In this document: in pieces, positions 52,482 through 60,689 of the stretch
How the letters are laid out: each line of letters starts with the position of its first letter
Numbering within the stretch: position 1 is the stretch's first letter
Assembly: GCF_900177615.1 (NCBI RefSeq)
Contig: NZ_FXAP01000004.1
Coordinates: forward strand, 372,001-436,000
Length of the DNA: 64,000 nt
From: Plantibacter flavus
GTDB taxonomy: Bacteria; Actinomycetota; Actinomycetes; Actinomycetales; Microbacteriaceae
Direction: 5' to 3'
Translations under genes and position numbers: made by a program
Notes under the pieces: generated by a model
Seen by the model: the letters and a program-made list of their open reading frames with translations, nothing else
The model's database searches: none
Told to the model about the DNA's origin: nothing

Positions 52482-52497
52482 GTTAGACGAGTCTAAC
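52482..52497. promoter_or_regulatory. MntR/DtxR-type operator before mntH
   Basis: GTTAGACGAGTCTAAC has perfect 7-bp arms with a 2-bp centre and lies 24 bp upstream of the mntH start. Size and TTAG/CTAA ends fit DtxR-family boxes. Confidence 0.7.
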
Positions 52498-52624
52498 TCT
52501 TGGATTCACCCGCCGTCTGCTTGGATGAGCCTGAGAATCGACTGCGCATCGTCAGGCGCCGGAACGGCCCCCGGAAGCACATCTGGTTCGATAGTTACGC
52601 ATACAACTTTTTCGAGAGGCCCCC

Positions 52625-53329
52625 GTGACCCCCGCAGCAGATCGCCCCAAGAACACCCCCGTCCCGCCCGCCGTCAAGCAGCAGAGCGTGAAGCAGGAGC
52701 GCGAAGTCCAGCGTCAGGCCAAGGTCGCGGCGTTCAAGCAGGCGCAGAAGCGGAAGAACCGCAACCGCCGCATCGGGATCTGGGCCGGCGTCGTGGGCGG
52801 CGTGGCCGTCATCGCGGTCCTCATCACGAGCGTCGTCCTCACCCTGCCGAAGAACGCCAGCTACCCCGGCGGTGGCACCGGCACCGGCCAGGACATCGCG
52901 GGCGTGGAACTGTTCCAGAACACCTCGGAGCACGTCGAGGGCACGGTCGACTACCCGCAGAACCCGCCGGCCGGTGGCCCGCACAACCAGTACTGGCTGA
53001 ACTGCGGCGTCTACACCGAGGAGCAGACCAACGAGAACGCGGTCCACTCCCTCGAGCACGGCGCGATCTGGGTCACCTACGACCCGTCGCTCAGCGACGC
53101 GGAGCTCACGAAGCTCAAGGAGATCCTCCCCACCACGTACGTCGTCCTGTCGCCGAAGTCCGACCTCCCCTCGCCGATCGTGCTGAGCGGCTGGAACTCG
53201 CAGCTGCAGGTCAACAACGCGAGCGACGCGCGCATCGCCGACTTCTTCGAGGAGTTCTGGAAGAGCAACAACGTCCCGGAGCCCGGCGCGGCCTGCACCG
53301 GCGCGATCGACGGCCCCGGCAAGGTCTGA
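52625..53329 (+). CDS. DUF3105 membrane-anchored protein
   Basis: 234 residues: basic coiled-coil-like N-terminus (KQEREVQRQAKVAAFKQAQKRK), one membrane helix at about 50-72, then an extracytoplasmic DUF3105 domain with GPHNQYWLNCGVYTEEQTNENAVHSLEHGAIWVTY; the conserved His and Cys residues suggest metal binding. GTG start with GAGAGGC upstream. Only four bases separate it from the DUF305 gene, a pairing common in Actinomycetota and thought to relate to metal or redox handling outside the cell. Confidence 0.9.
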   Translation: MTPAADRPKNTPVPPAVKQQSVKQEREVQRQAKVAAFKQAQKRKNRNRRIGIWAGVVGGVAVIAVLITSVVLTLPKNASYPGGGTGTGQDIAGVELFQNTSEHVEGTVDYPQNPPAGGPHNQYWLNCGVYTEEQTNENAVHSLEHGAIWVTYDPSLSDAELTKLKEILPTTYVVLSPKSDLPSPIVLSGWNSQLQVNNASDARIADFFEEFWKSNNVPEPGAACTGAIDGPGKV

Positions 53330-53333
53330 TCCG

Positions 53334-54122
53334 TTGACCCCGGCGAGCACACCCGACGCCCCGGCGACCGGTGAACCGTCCGACGGCGGCGTGACCGACG
53401 AGGAACTCGCCGCCTGGGAGGCGCAAGGCTCCCCCGACGGCTCCAGCCGGACCCGCGTCGTCATCGCCGCGATGGCGGTCGTCGCGATCATGGTCGCCGC
53501 GGCGATCGGTTTCTCGGTCGGCCGGCTCAGCACCCTCGCCGACCCGACACCGACCACGACGAGTGCCGAGGCGGGCTTCTCGCGCGACATGCAGGTGCAC
53601 CACAACCAGGGCGTGGAGCTCGCCATGATCATCCGCGACCGGACGGACGCGGTCGACGTGCGCACCCTCGCGTACGACATCGCGACCACCCAGGCGCAGC
53701 AGTCGGGCCAGTTGTACGACTGGCTCGTCCAGTGGAACCTGCCGCAGGGTTCGCGGCAGCCGGACATGACGTGGATGACGCTGCCCACGCTCACGGGTGC
53801 GAGCGGCCATGCACATGGCGGCGACACGGCGACGCCGGGGTCCACCCACACCCCGGGCGAACCGATGCCGGGCCTCGCCACACCCGCCCAGATCGACCAG
53901 CTGACGGCGGCGTCCGGTCTCCAGGCGGAGCGCGTGTTCCTCACCCTGATGATCGCCCACCATCAGGGCGCGGTCGAGATGGCCGAGGCGCTGCAGCCGC
54001 GGACCACGAACGCGACCGCGCTGGCCTTCACGCGCGCGGTGATCGCGAGCCAGCAGGCGGAGATCGAGCTCATGACCCGCATGCTCGACGACCGCGGCGG
54101 ACCGGTCGACCTCGTCGACTGA
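53334..54122 (+). CDS. DUF305 family protein
   Basis: 262 residues with one membrane helix at about 42-64 and an extracytoplasmic DUF305 ferritin-like helical domain containing the two hallmark motifs FSRDMQVHHNQGVELAMI and LMIAHHQGAVEMAEAL, His-rich sites probably binding copper or another metal. A His/Gly-rich insert (HAHGGD) lies between them. Start is the TTG just after the DUF3105 stop, supported by tight coupling and lack of an earlier ATG; a downstream GTG is possible. Confidence 0.88.
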   Translation: MTPASTPDAPATGEPSDGGVTDEELAAWEAQGSPDGSSRTRVVIAAMAVVAIMVAAAIGFSVGRLSTLADPTPTTTSAEAGFSRDMQVHHNQGVELAMIIRDRTDAVDVRTLAYDIATTQAQQSGQLYDWLVQWNLPQGSRQPDMTWMTLPTLTGASGHAHGGDTATPGSTHTPGEPMPGLATPAQIDQLTAASGLQAERVFLTLMIAHHQGAVEMAEALQPRTTNATALAFTRAVIASQQAEIELMTRMLDDRGGPVDLVD

Positions 54123-54240
54123 CGCCTCCCGTCGACCGCCCGGTCGATCTACCGGCACCGACAAGGGGCTAGCCAGAACACCACTCGACGGCGAAGAATG
54201 ATCCCGACGCCCGAACGGGCCCGATGAACAGGAGCGACGA

Positions 54241-54450
54241 ATGGCACTCGACGACATCACCAAGAAGGCTCAGGAATTCCTGAAGGACAACAAGGTCAAG
54301 GACGCACTGAAGAGCGAACAGGCCGAGGACATCAGCGACAAGCTCCTCGGCAGCGTGGCCGACGCGGCCAAGAAGGTCACCGGCGGCAAGTTCGACGAGC
54401 AGATCGACGGCGCCCGCGACGCGGCGGACAAGGCCGTCGGCAACGAGTAG
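54241..54450 (+). CDS. small MT0933/Rv0909-type antitoxin-like protein
   Basis: 69 residues, highly charged and helical, matching the short actinobacterial family annotated as MT0933-like antitoxin (start MALDDITKKAQEFL, C-terminal DEQIDGARDAADKAVG). AGGAG eight bases before the ATG. No toxin gene adjoins it; the same family is also found as a solitary stress-type protein, so antitoxin function here is doubtful. A hairpin follows its stop. Confidence 0.8.
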   Translation: MALDDITKKAQEFLKDNKVKDALKSEQAEDISDKLLGSVADAAKKVTGGKFDEQIDGARDAADKAVGNE

Positions 54451-54470
54451 TCCCCCGGCTCGAGACGTGG

Positions 54471-54498
54471 CGGCCGGGTCCCGATGGGAGCCCGGCCG
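54471..54498. terminator. hairpin terminator after the MT0933-like gene
   Basis: CGGCCGGGTCCC pairs with GGGA(G)CCCGGCCG around a GAT loop, with one bulged base. Placed between converging genes. Confidence 0.65.
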
Positions 54499-54542
54499 TT
54501 CGCGTCTGCGACGGTCAGCGGTCGATCGTCACTCCGTGCCGG

Positions 54543-55046
54543 TCAGCGCCCGTCGACGTCGGCGTCGACGGGGTTGCTCCGGAACCGGTCGAGTGCGATG
54601 GCCACGAGTTCGGGAGCGGACAGGTGCGTGTCCTGCATCAGGTCCGAGAGGACTTCCGACGCGCGTCCGCTGAGCGTCAGTTGCACGGTCGTGGAGCGGT
54701 CTTCATCAACACCGCTCAGCGCGCGACGACGTTCACCCAGGCTGAGGATCGCCGACCGCAGATAGGTGCGGCTCGCGACGGTGTCGATCTCCCATCGGCC
54801 GGCGCGACGGTTCGCGACGACATTGCCACGACGGATGTTGGTCATGAGGGACGCTCGGCTCACATGGAGCCGCGCGGCGAGTTCCGCCGTCCGGACCGGA
54901 CGTGGGAGGTCGTCGATGAAGTCCTCGACGAGCGCCTCCCGGAGGAGCTCCCAGGCGACGTCCGGTGGGAGCGGCGCATCGGGCACGCTGCCGCCATCCT
55001 GCAGCGGACCCACCCACGCGGTCGTGGGGGCGTCGCGTTCGGTCAT
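54543..55046 (-). CDS. helix-turn-helix DNA-binding protein
   Basis: 167 residues. The middle part, VRTAELAARLHVSRASLMTNIRRGNVVANRRAGRWEIDT, looks like an excisionase/MerR-type winged HTH. A C-terminal segment (TTVQLTLSGRASEVLSDLMQDTHLSAPELVAIALDRF) resembles a ribbon-helix-helix or RHH-like dimer region. The ATG chosen has GAGGGG nine bases upstream; two earlier in-frame ATGs are too close to it or lack a site. It is alone, with hairpins on both sides. Targets unknown. Confidence 0.7.
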   Translation of the reverse strand: MTERDAPTTAWVGPLQDGGSVPDAPLPPDVAWELLREALVEDFIDDLPRPVRTAELAARLHVSRASLMTNIRRGNVVANRRAGRWEIDTVASRTYLRSAILSLGERRRALSGVDEDRSTTVQLTLSGRASEVLSDLMQDTHLSAPELVAIALDRFRSNPVDADVDGR

Positions 55047-55160
55047 CGTCATCGCCCCTCCAAGGTTCCGGCGCTCGAACGTCAAGCATGCTCGGTGTCC
55101 GTGGAAAGCGCGTCCCCCAATGCGGGTTGCCCGCGTTCGCGGGGTGCCGACCCGAAACGA

Positions 55161-55192
55161 CGCACCCCGTCCGCCAGGGCGGACGGGGTGCG
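55161..55192. terminator. strong hairpin downstream of the aquaporin gene
   Basis: CGCACCCCGTCCGCC and GGCGGACGGGGTGCG pair perfectly over 15 bp with a minimal loop; it begins 18 bp past the aquaporin stop. Confidence 0.75.
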
Positions 55193-55209
55193 GGCGAGGC
55201 CCGGACGAC

Positions 55210-56001
55210 TCAGCTGCGGTTCGCGACCGGTCGGGAACCCACCGGGCGGGTCCCCTCGAACAGGATCCGGTAGCTGAATCCGGCGATCAGCGCGCCGATG
55301 ATCGGGAACACGATGAACACCCAGACCTGCGCGAGCCAGTCGCCTCCGCCGAAGATCGCGGTCGCGATGGAGCGCGCCGGGTTGATCGAGCCGTTGTCGA
55401 TCGGGATCGCGATCAACAGGAACAGCGTGAGGGTGCCGCCGATGGCGATCGGCGCGAAGCCCGCGGCCGCCCGCGTGTGCGTGACGCCGAGGATGACGTA
55501 GAGGAAGAGTGCGGTGATGACGACCTCGATCACGATCGCCGAGACGAGTCCGAATCCGCCGGGCGAGAGCTCGCCGAAGCCGTTCGAGACGAAGCCGCTC
55601 GCGACGGCCTTGTCGAGGAAGCCCGCCGGGCCGCCGGCAGCGAGGCCGAACACCGCGAGCGCACCGAGGAACGCTCCGACGAGCTGCGCGAGGATGAACG
55701 TCCACGTCGCACGCCAGGGGAACCGACCGGCCGCGGCCAACCCGAGCGTCACCGCGGGGTTGAAGTGCCCGCCCGAGATGGGGCCGAACGCGTAGGCGGC
55801 GATGGTCACCGAGAGGCCGAGGGCGATCGCCACTCCGAGGAAACCGACGCCCAGGGGGTTGGACGTCTCCTCGCCGAAGAATGCGGAGAAGGTCGCCGTC
55901 CCGACGAGACCGAAGACGAGCAGGAAGGTGCCCGCGACCTCGGCGAGCAGCTGCGACGCGGTCGTCGGTTCGACGGAGGGTGGGACTTCCGGGGAGGACA
56001 T
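55210..56001 (-). CDS. aqpZ: aquaporin (MIP family)
   Basis: Water (possibly glycerol) channel, 263 residues, six membrane helices and two half-helices with NPA motifs: GGHFNPAVTLG in the first half and GSINPARSIATA in the second. The length and residues around the second NPA fit AqpZ-type water channels better than glycerol facilitators. Single-gene unit with its own strong terminator; it lies among osmotic-response candidates (the MscS-type channel is 0.8 kb upstream). Confidence 0.93.
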   Translation of the reverse strand: MSSPEVPPSVEPTTASQLLAEVAGTFLLVFGLVGTATFSAFFGEETSNPLGVGFLGVAIALGLSVTIAAYAFGPISGGHFNPAVTLGLAAAGRFPWRATWTFILAQLVGAFLGALAVFGLAAGGPAGFLDKAVASGFVSNGFGELSPGGFGLVSAIVIEVVITALFLYVILGVTHTRAAAGFAPIAIGGTLTLFLLIAIPIDNGSINPARSIATAIFGGGDWLAQVWVFIVFPIIGALIAGFSYRILFEGTRPVGSRPVANRS

Positions 56002-56122
56002 CTGGGCTCTTCTCGCTCGTGGTGACGACGTGGACGTGGTCGGCTGGCGGCCACCGCGTCACCAGCAGACTATTGCCAGGCGTTCCACCGGCGACAGCCC
56101 GCGGTCCGCATGTCGCCGTCCG

Positions 56123-56791
56123 TCAGTGCACCTCCAGGTCGTGGAGCGGGACCTGGAGCCGGAAGACGTGCTCGATCGCGAGCTCCGCGCCGACGGCGTC
56201 GCCCGAGGCGATCGCTGAGCGGAGGTGCGGGTAGCCGACGCGCAGATCCGACCAGTCCACCGTCTCAGCCGACCGCGTCGCAGCGACGCGGTAGATCAGG
56301 GCGCCGATCACGTCCTTCGTCGCCCTGACGAGGACCGGGTTCTCGCAGTGCTTCAGGAACCGGTCCACGAGCCCCCAGACGCAGCGGCCGTGCGCATCCG
56401 CGTCCTCCGCCGCCACCGTCGTCATGGTGTGCTCGACGAACGCCAGCAGTTCGGCCCGTTGTCCTGCGGTCAACGTCGGGACGGTGACCCGGACGACGCC
56501 GCTGACGAGCGCTCCGAGGGTCTGCAGGACGGCTGTCCGGTCCTCGGCCCGTGGCTGAGCGACGCGGGTGTGCCGTTGCGGTGCCGTCTCGACCAGTCCG
56601 ACGCGCTCGAGTTCCCGGAGTGCTGCGACGATCGCATCGGTCGGCGCGCCGAGCCACACCCGCAGCTCCTCCTCGATGAGCAGCTCGCCGGAGGCGAGCG
56701 TCCCGTCGTAGATCGCGTTGCGGATCCGCTCGGTCACGGACTCACCGACGGGAGACGGGCGAGACCTGGACGGTCCATCGGGGTTCGTCAT
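56123..56791 (-). CDS. GntR-family (FadR-type) transcriptional regulator
   Basis: 222 residues: winged helix at residues about 12-75 (VTERIRNAIYDGTLASGELLIEEELRVWLGAPTDAIVAALRELERVGLVE) and an all-helical FCD-like effector domain with few of the usual metal-binding His. ATG with GAGGAA upstream. It follows the channel gene by 32 bp on the same strand, so it may be cotranscribed with the cyclase-channel pair. Ligand unknown. Confidence 0.85.
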   Translation of the reverse strand: MTNPDGPSRSRPSPVGESVTERIRNAIYDGTLASGELLIEEELRVWLGAPTDAIVAALRELERVGLVETAPQRHTRVAQPRAEDRTAVLQTLGALVSGVVRVTVPTLTAGQRAELLAFVEHTMTTVAAEDADAHGRCVWGLVDRFLKHCENPVLVRATKDVIGALIYRVAATRSAETVDWSDLRVGYPHLRSAIASGDAVGAELAIEHVFRLQVPLHDLEVH

Positions 56792-56823
56792 CGGTTCCTC
56801 GCTCGGCTGGGGACGGCTGCTGG

Positions 56824-58245
56824 CTACCGGCCGATCGTACCGCGGACGATCCCCGCCTCGGCGAGCGCCGCCTGCGCCTGCCGGTGCTTGTTGTCGATCG
56901 AGGCGCCGATCTCCTGGGCCAGTCGGGGTTTGCTCCGCACGAGCTGGTCGATGGTGGACAGCGGCATCCGCAGGACCAGGGTCGTCCCGTCGGCGATCGC
57001 GGCGGCCATGGCGACCTCCCTCGTCAGCGCCGTCTGGCCGATGAAGTCGCCGACGCCGAGTCGTTGGAACGTGATGAGCCCGTCCGTCGTCGGCACGGCG
57101 AGATGGACGCCACCCTCGACGAGGAACCGCATCGCGCCGGGGATGATCCCCGCCTGTTGGATGGTCTCCCCCGGCCCGTACCGCTCGAGCGCGCAGGTCC
57201 GGGCGAGGTCGTCGTAGTCCTCCTCCCGCGCGTGGAGGGTCGGTGCCAAGGCCGCGATCGCACTGCGCAATCGCTCCGGCGTCGCGATCGGGTCGGAGCC
57301 GTCGCCGTCGAGCGCGAGACCGCGGCGCCGCGAGGCGTACCAGAGCCAGGCGCGGAACAGGGCGACGGCGGCGTCGGCGGTGGAGGGCCCGGACACGGGC
57401 AGGGTGACGGAGAACCGCGCGGAACCGAGGTAGGAGGCGGACACCACGTCCCCCGGTTCCAGCATCGGGAGGCCCGATCCGACCTCGCGGAGCAGCCGGA
57501 GCACGTCGTCGGGCGGGTCGTCGGTCGAGAAGGTCACCTCGACGCTCGCGGTGTACGCACCGGCCGGCTGACTGAGGTTCGTGAACGACGCCCCGGCGAG
57601 CGAGGAGTTCGGCACGATCTGGATGCCGTTGCCGGTGTCGAGGTGCACGGCGCGCCAGTTCACCTCGACCACGCGACCGCGGACGCTTCCCGTGTCGAGC
57701 CAGTCGCCGAGCCGGAACGGCTGCTCGAACAGCAGCAGCAGCCCGGAGATGACCCCACCGACCGCGTTCTGCAGGGCGAGGCCGATCACGATCGACGTCA
57801 CGCCGAGCGCGGTGACGAGGCCACCGATGTCGGCTCCCCACACCCAGGAGAACAGGATCGCCAGGCTGATGAGGATGAGGGCCAACCGCGCGAGGTCGAC
57901 GAAGATCGACGGGATCCGGTCCCGCCACGACCCTTCCTCGGCGTTCGCGAACAGGGCGACGTTGAAGGCGGAGAGGATGAGCAGGATCACGAGGAACCCG
58001 AGGAGGGTGCCGACGATCCGCACCCAGGTGATGTCGTCCGCCCGTGCCGTGGCGAACACCAGGAGCGCGAACACCGCGCCGACCGGCACCACATAGTTGC
58101 GCAGCAGACGGATCGGTTTCGCCGCCGCGTGCTTCCGGCGGTTGAGCGCACCGAGCACTTCGGTCAGGACGATGAGCAGCACAGGGACGCCGACGGCCAG
58201 CGCGACGGCCCAGGGGAACCACGCCTCCTGCCACACCTGCGTCAT
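56824..58245 (-). CDS. MscS-family channel with C-terminal cyclic-nucleotide-binding domain
   Basis: 473 residues. Four to five membrane helices, then the MscS pore helix and beta domain (TALGVTSIVIGLALQNAVGGVISGLLLLFEQPFRLGDWLD; PNSSLAGASFTNLS), and from about residue 335 a Crp-type cyclic-nucleotide-binding domain with YGPGETIQQAGIIPGAMRFLVEGGVHLAV. This is the architecture of bacterial cyclic-nucleotide-gated MscS relatives. It overlaps the cyclase-like gene by ATGA, so the sensor and channel are made together. Confidence 0.92.
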   Translation of the reverse strand: MTQVWQEAWFPWAVALAVGVPVLLIVLTEVLGALNRRKHAAAKPIRLLRNYVVPVGAVFALLVFATARADDITWVRIVGTLLGFLVILLILSAFNVALFANAEEGSWRDRIPSIFVDLARLALILISLAILFSWVWGADIGGLVTALGVTSIVIGLALQNAVGGVISGLLLLFEQPFRLGDWLDTGSVRGRVVEVNWRAVHLDTGNGIQIVPNSSLAGASFTNLSQPAGAYTASVEVTFSTDDPPDDVLRLLREVGSGLPMLEPGDVVSASYLGSARFSVTLPVSGPSTADAAVALFRAWLWYASRRRGLALDGDGSDPIATPERLRSAIAALAPTLHAREEDYDDLARTCALERYGPGETIQQAGIIPGAMRFLVEGGVHLAVPTTDGLITFQRLGVGDFIGQTALTREVAMAAAIADGTTLVLRMPLSTIDQLVRSKPRLAQEIGASIDNKHRQAQAALAEAGIVRGTIGR

Positions 58246-60488
58246 GACTTCGGCCCCGAGACGACCTGCCAGACGGCCTGCGGACCGCCGCGCGTCTCAA
58301 CGGTGCCGGCGGACTCGAAGGAGACCGTGTCCTGCATACGGTCGCGGACCCGCTGGCTGACGAAGATCCCGGCCCGACCGGAGACCGACTGCACCTGGTT
58401 GGCGAGACTGACCGCGTCACCCCACATGTCGTAGGCGAGGCTCGTCCGGCCGACGAGGCCACTCGTCACGACACCGGTGTCCACCCCGATCCGCAGGGTC
58501 AGGTTCGCCTGGTGCTGCGCGTTGAAGCGTTCGACGATGGTCCGCATCTCCAGCGCGAAGTCGAGGGTCCTGCGGACGTTGTCGACGCGGGGCACGATGA
58601 GGCCGCAGCTCGCGAGGTAGCCCTCCCGCAGCGTCCGCACCTGCTCGATCCCGAGTCGTTCCGCCGCCTCGTCGAAGCTGCGGACGAGGGCGTTGAGCAT
58701 CGACAGTTCGCGCTCCGGATCGAGGCCACGGGTGAGGTCGTCGAACCCGACGAGGTCGGCGAAGATGACGGACACGTCCTGGTGGACCTCGGAGATGGTC
58801 TCCTCGCCCTCCTTGTAGCGTTTCGCCACCGTCGCCGGCATGAGCGTCAGCAGGAGCTTCTCGTTCTCGGCCCGCTGCTCGTCGATGAGTTCCTGTTTCA
58901 CCCGGAGGCTGCGACTCATGTCGTTGAAGGCGGCACCCAGGTCGCCGAACTCGTCGCGTCTCGTATTGGGCACCTCGACGCTGTAGTCACCGGCCGCCAC
59001 GCGCCGCACCGCGCCGACCAGCGCCCGCACCGGGCGCGCGAAGACCTGCGCGAGGAGCAAGGAGAGCAACGACACCACGACCACGATCGCGAGGACGGAG
59101 ATGATGAGGTTCCGGGTGAAGTCGGTGACCGGTGCGAAGGCCTCCGACGAGTCGATCCGCGCGACGAGCACCCACTGGAGCCCGTCGATGTCGAGCGGTG
59201 TGTAGGCGGTCAGGTTCTCGCCGCCGAGATAGCCGCGACCGATGAGCGTGCCCGTCTGACCGGCCAGCGCACGTTCGACGGACATCGTGCGCGTCGGTTG
59301 GATCTGGATGGTGCCCGTGACGTCGACGGCGCGCTGCGCGTCCTGCGGCGGCGTCCCGGCGGCGATCGACTGCTTGAGGTACGCCTCGGGGTCCTCGAGG
59401 AGCAGCCGGGAGGTCGAGCGCATCAGCTGGTCGGGTCCGGCGAGATAGGTCTCGCCGGTCTCCCCCAGACCGTCGTCCTTCCACTCGCCACCGCTCGTCA
59501 TGATCGTGTTGATCTGACTGATGGGCACCTGCAACGCCAGGACGCCGTCGATGCGCCCGTCCTGTCCGACCGGCGAGAAGATCCACTGTGTCGGTACATT
59601 GAGCGAGGGCTGGTACCGCTCGAAGTCCGTGATGCCCGTGTAGTCGACCGCGTTGGACCGCAACGCCTTCGTGAAGCCGTCGCCGAGCACACCGCCCTGG
59701 TACGGGCCCGTCAGCACGTTGGTCCCGAGGTCCGGTCCCTTGAACGCGCTGTACACCACATCGCCCTCGTCGTCGATGAGCAGGGCGTCCTCATAGCCGA
59801 AACGGTTGATGATCTCGCGGAAGTAGTCGTTGTAGGTCGCATTGACGGCCGACCAGGTGCTCCCGTCACCGGCGTCGTCGACCGTGATCGCCTGGTCGTA
59901 GTCGAGATCCTCGGGCGTGTAGACGGACTGCAGGTAGGTCTGCGCCGGGTTCGTCGGGATGAACGCCTCCGGATCCGCGGTGTCGCCGGTCTGCTCGTCG
60001 AGCGCGGGGACGAAGGTGTCCGTGTAGAAGCGGTCGACGGCTGCGGCTCGCTCCGGGGCGACCGGCTGCTCCTCCAACTCGTGGAACGCGTCGTGGTACC
60101 GGTTCATCGCGTCGACGACGGTGGTGCCGCGGGTGTACACGACCAGTGAGTCCGCCGTCTGGCGGTAGAAGTTGGTGATCTCCCGAGCACGCGACTCGCG
60201 CAGCTCGGTCAATCGCTCGAACGACGCCTGCCGGAGCGATTCGCTGCCGGAGAGGTAGCCGACGATTCCGGTCACGACCGACGCGCCCACACTGACGAGC
60301 AGCAGCATCACGAGCAGCTTGGATTGGATGCTGAAGCCGGGCCGCCCGAAGCGACCACGTCCGAGGCCGCGGGACCGCGCTGCCGACGACGGCGCGGGTG
60401 GGATCGGCGGACCCGTCGTCGAGGCTTCAGCGGCTGCGGTGCCGTCGTGTGGCGATGGTCCGGATGGTGCGTTCACAGCTGCGGTCAT
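58242..60488 (-). CDS. membrane sensor with HAMP and class III cyclase-like domain, degenerate active site
   Basis: 748 residues: N-terminal low-complexity tail, helix at about 60-85, large extracellular Cache-type sensor to about 400, second helix, HAMP (residues about 455-510) and a class III nucleotide cyclase domain at the C-terminus. The first metal Asp is present (VIFADLVGF), but the K-x-x-G-D motif reads R-T-L-R-E-G, the second metal Asp being Glu and the purine-selecting Lys being Arg, and the transition-state Asn and Arg of V-N-L-A-x-R read Ser and Gln (VSLANQVQ). Activity is therefore doubtful. Coupled by ATGA to a channel with a cyclic-nucleotide-binding domain. Confidence 0.92.
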   Translation of the reverse strand: MTAAVNAPSGPSPHDGTAAAEASTTGPPIPPAPSSAARSRGLGRGRFGRPGFSIQSKLLVMLLLVSVGASVVTGIVGYLSGSESLRQASFERLTELRESRAREITNFYRQTADSLVVYTRGTTVVDAMNRYHDAFHELEEQPVAPERAAAVDRFYTDTFVPALDEQTGDTADPEAFIPTNPAQTYLQSVYTPEDLDYDQAITVDDAGDGSTWSAVNATYNDYFREIINRFGYEDALLIDDEGDVVYSAFKGPDLGTNVLTGPYQGGVLGDGFTKALRSNAVDYTGITDFERYQPSLNVPTQWIFSPVGQDGRIDGVLALQVPISQINTIMTSGGEWKDDGLGETGETYLAGPDQLMRSTSRLLLEDPEAYLKQSIAAGTPPQDAQRAVDVTGTIQIQPTRTMSVERALAGQTGTLIGRGYLGGENLTAYTPLDIDGLQWVLVARIDSSEAFAPVTDFTRNLIISVLAIVVVVSLLSLLLAQVFARPVRALVGAVRRVAAGDYSVEVPNTRRDEFGDLGAAFNDMSRSLRVKQELIDEQRAENEKLLLTLMPATVAKRYKEGEETISEVHQDVSVIFADLVGFDDLTRGLDPERELSMLNALVRSFDEAAERLGIEQVRTLREGYLASCGLIVPRVDNVRRTLDFALEMRTIVERFNAQHQANLTLRIGVDTGVVTSGLVGRTSLAYDMWGDAVSLANQVQSVSGRAGIFVSQRVRDRMQDTVSFESAGTVETRGGPQAVWQVVSGPKS

Positions 60489-60689
60489 CGACGAGTCCCC
60501 TACTCGATCCGGCGGTGCGCGGGCGCCCCTCCTTCGGGGGTCACGATGGCGCTCACTTTAGCCACACTGGTCACGCGCCCACAATGGCTGGACCACAGTT
60601 GTTCGCGGACTGGACACTGCGCGGCGGCGCGGCCGCGCGGCGGCGCGCTGCGTCGTGGCGTGACCGGGAGGGGTGTCCCGCGACCCGGT

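Noticed and set aside
54241-54450. Toxin-antitoxin module around the MT0933-like gene
   Set aside because: No toxin gene on either side; neighbours are DUF305 and a converging HTH gene.
60627-60638. GCGCGGCCGCGC palindrome as a regulatory site
   Set aside because: Simple GC repeat in a GC-rich gap; no distinct signal beyond composition.
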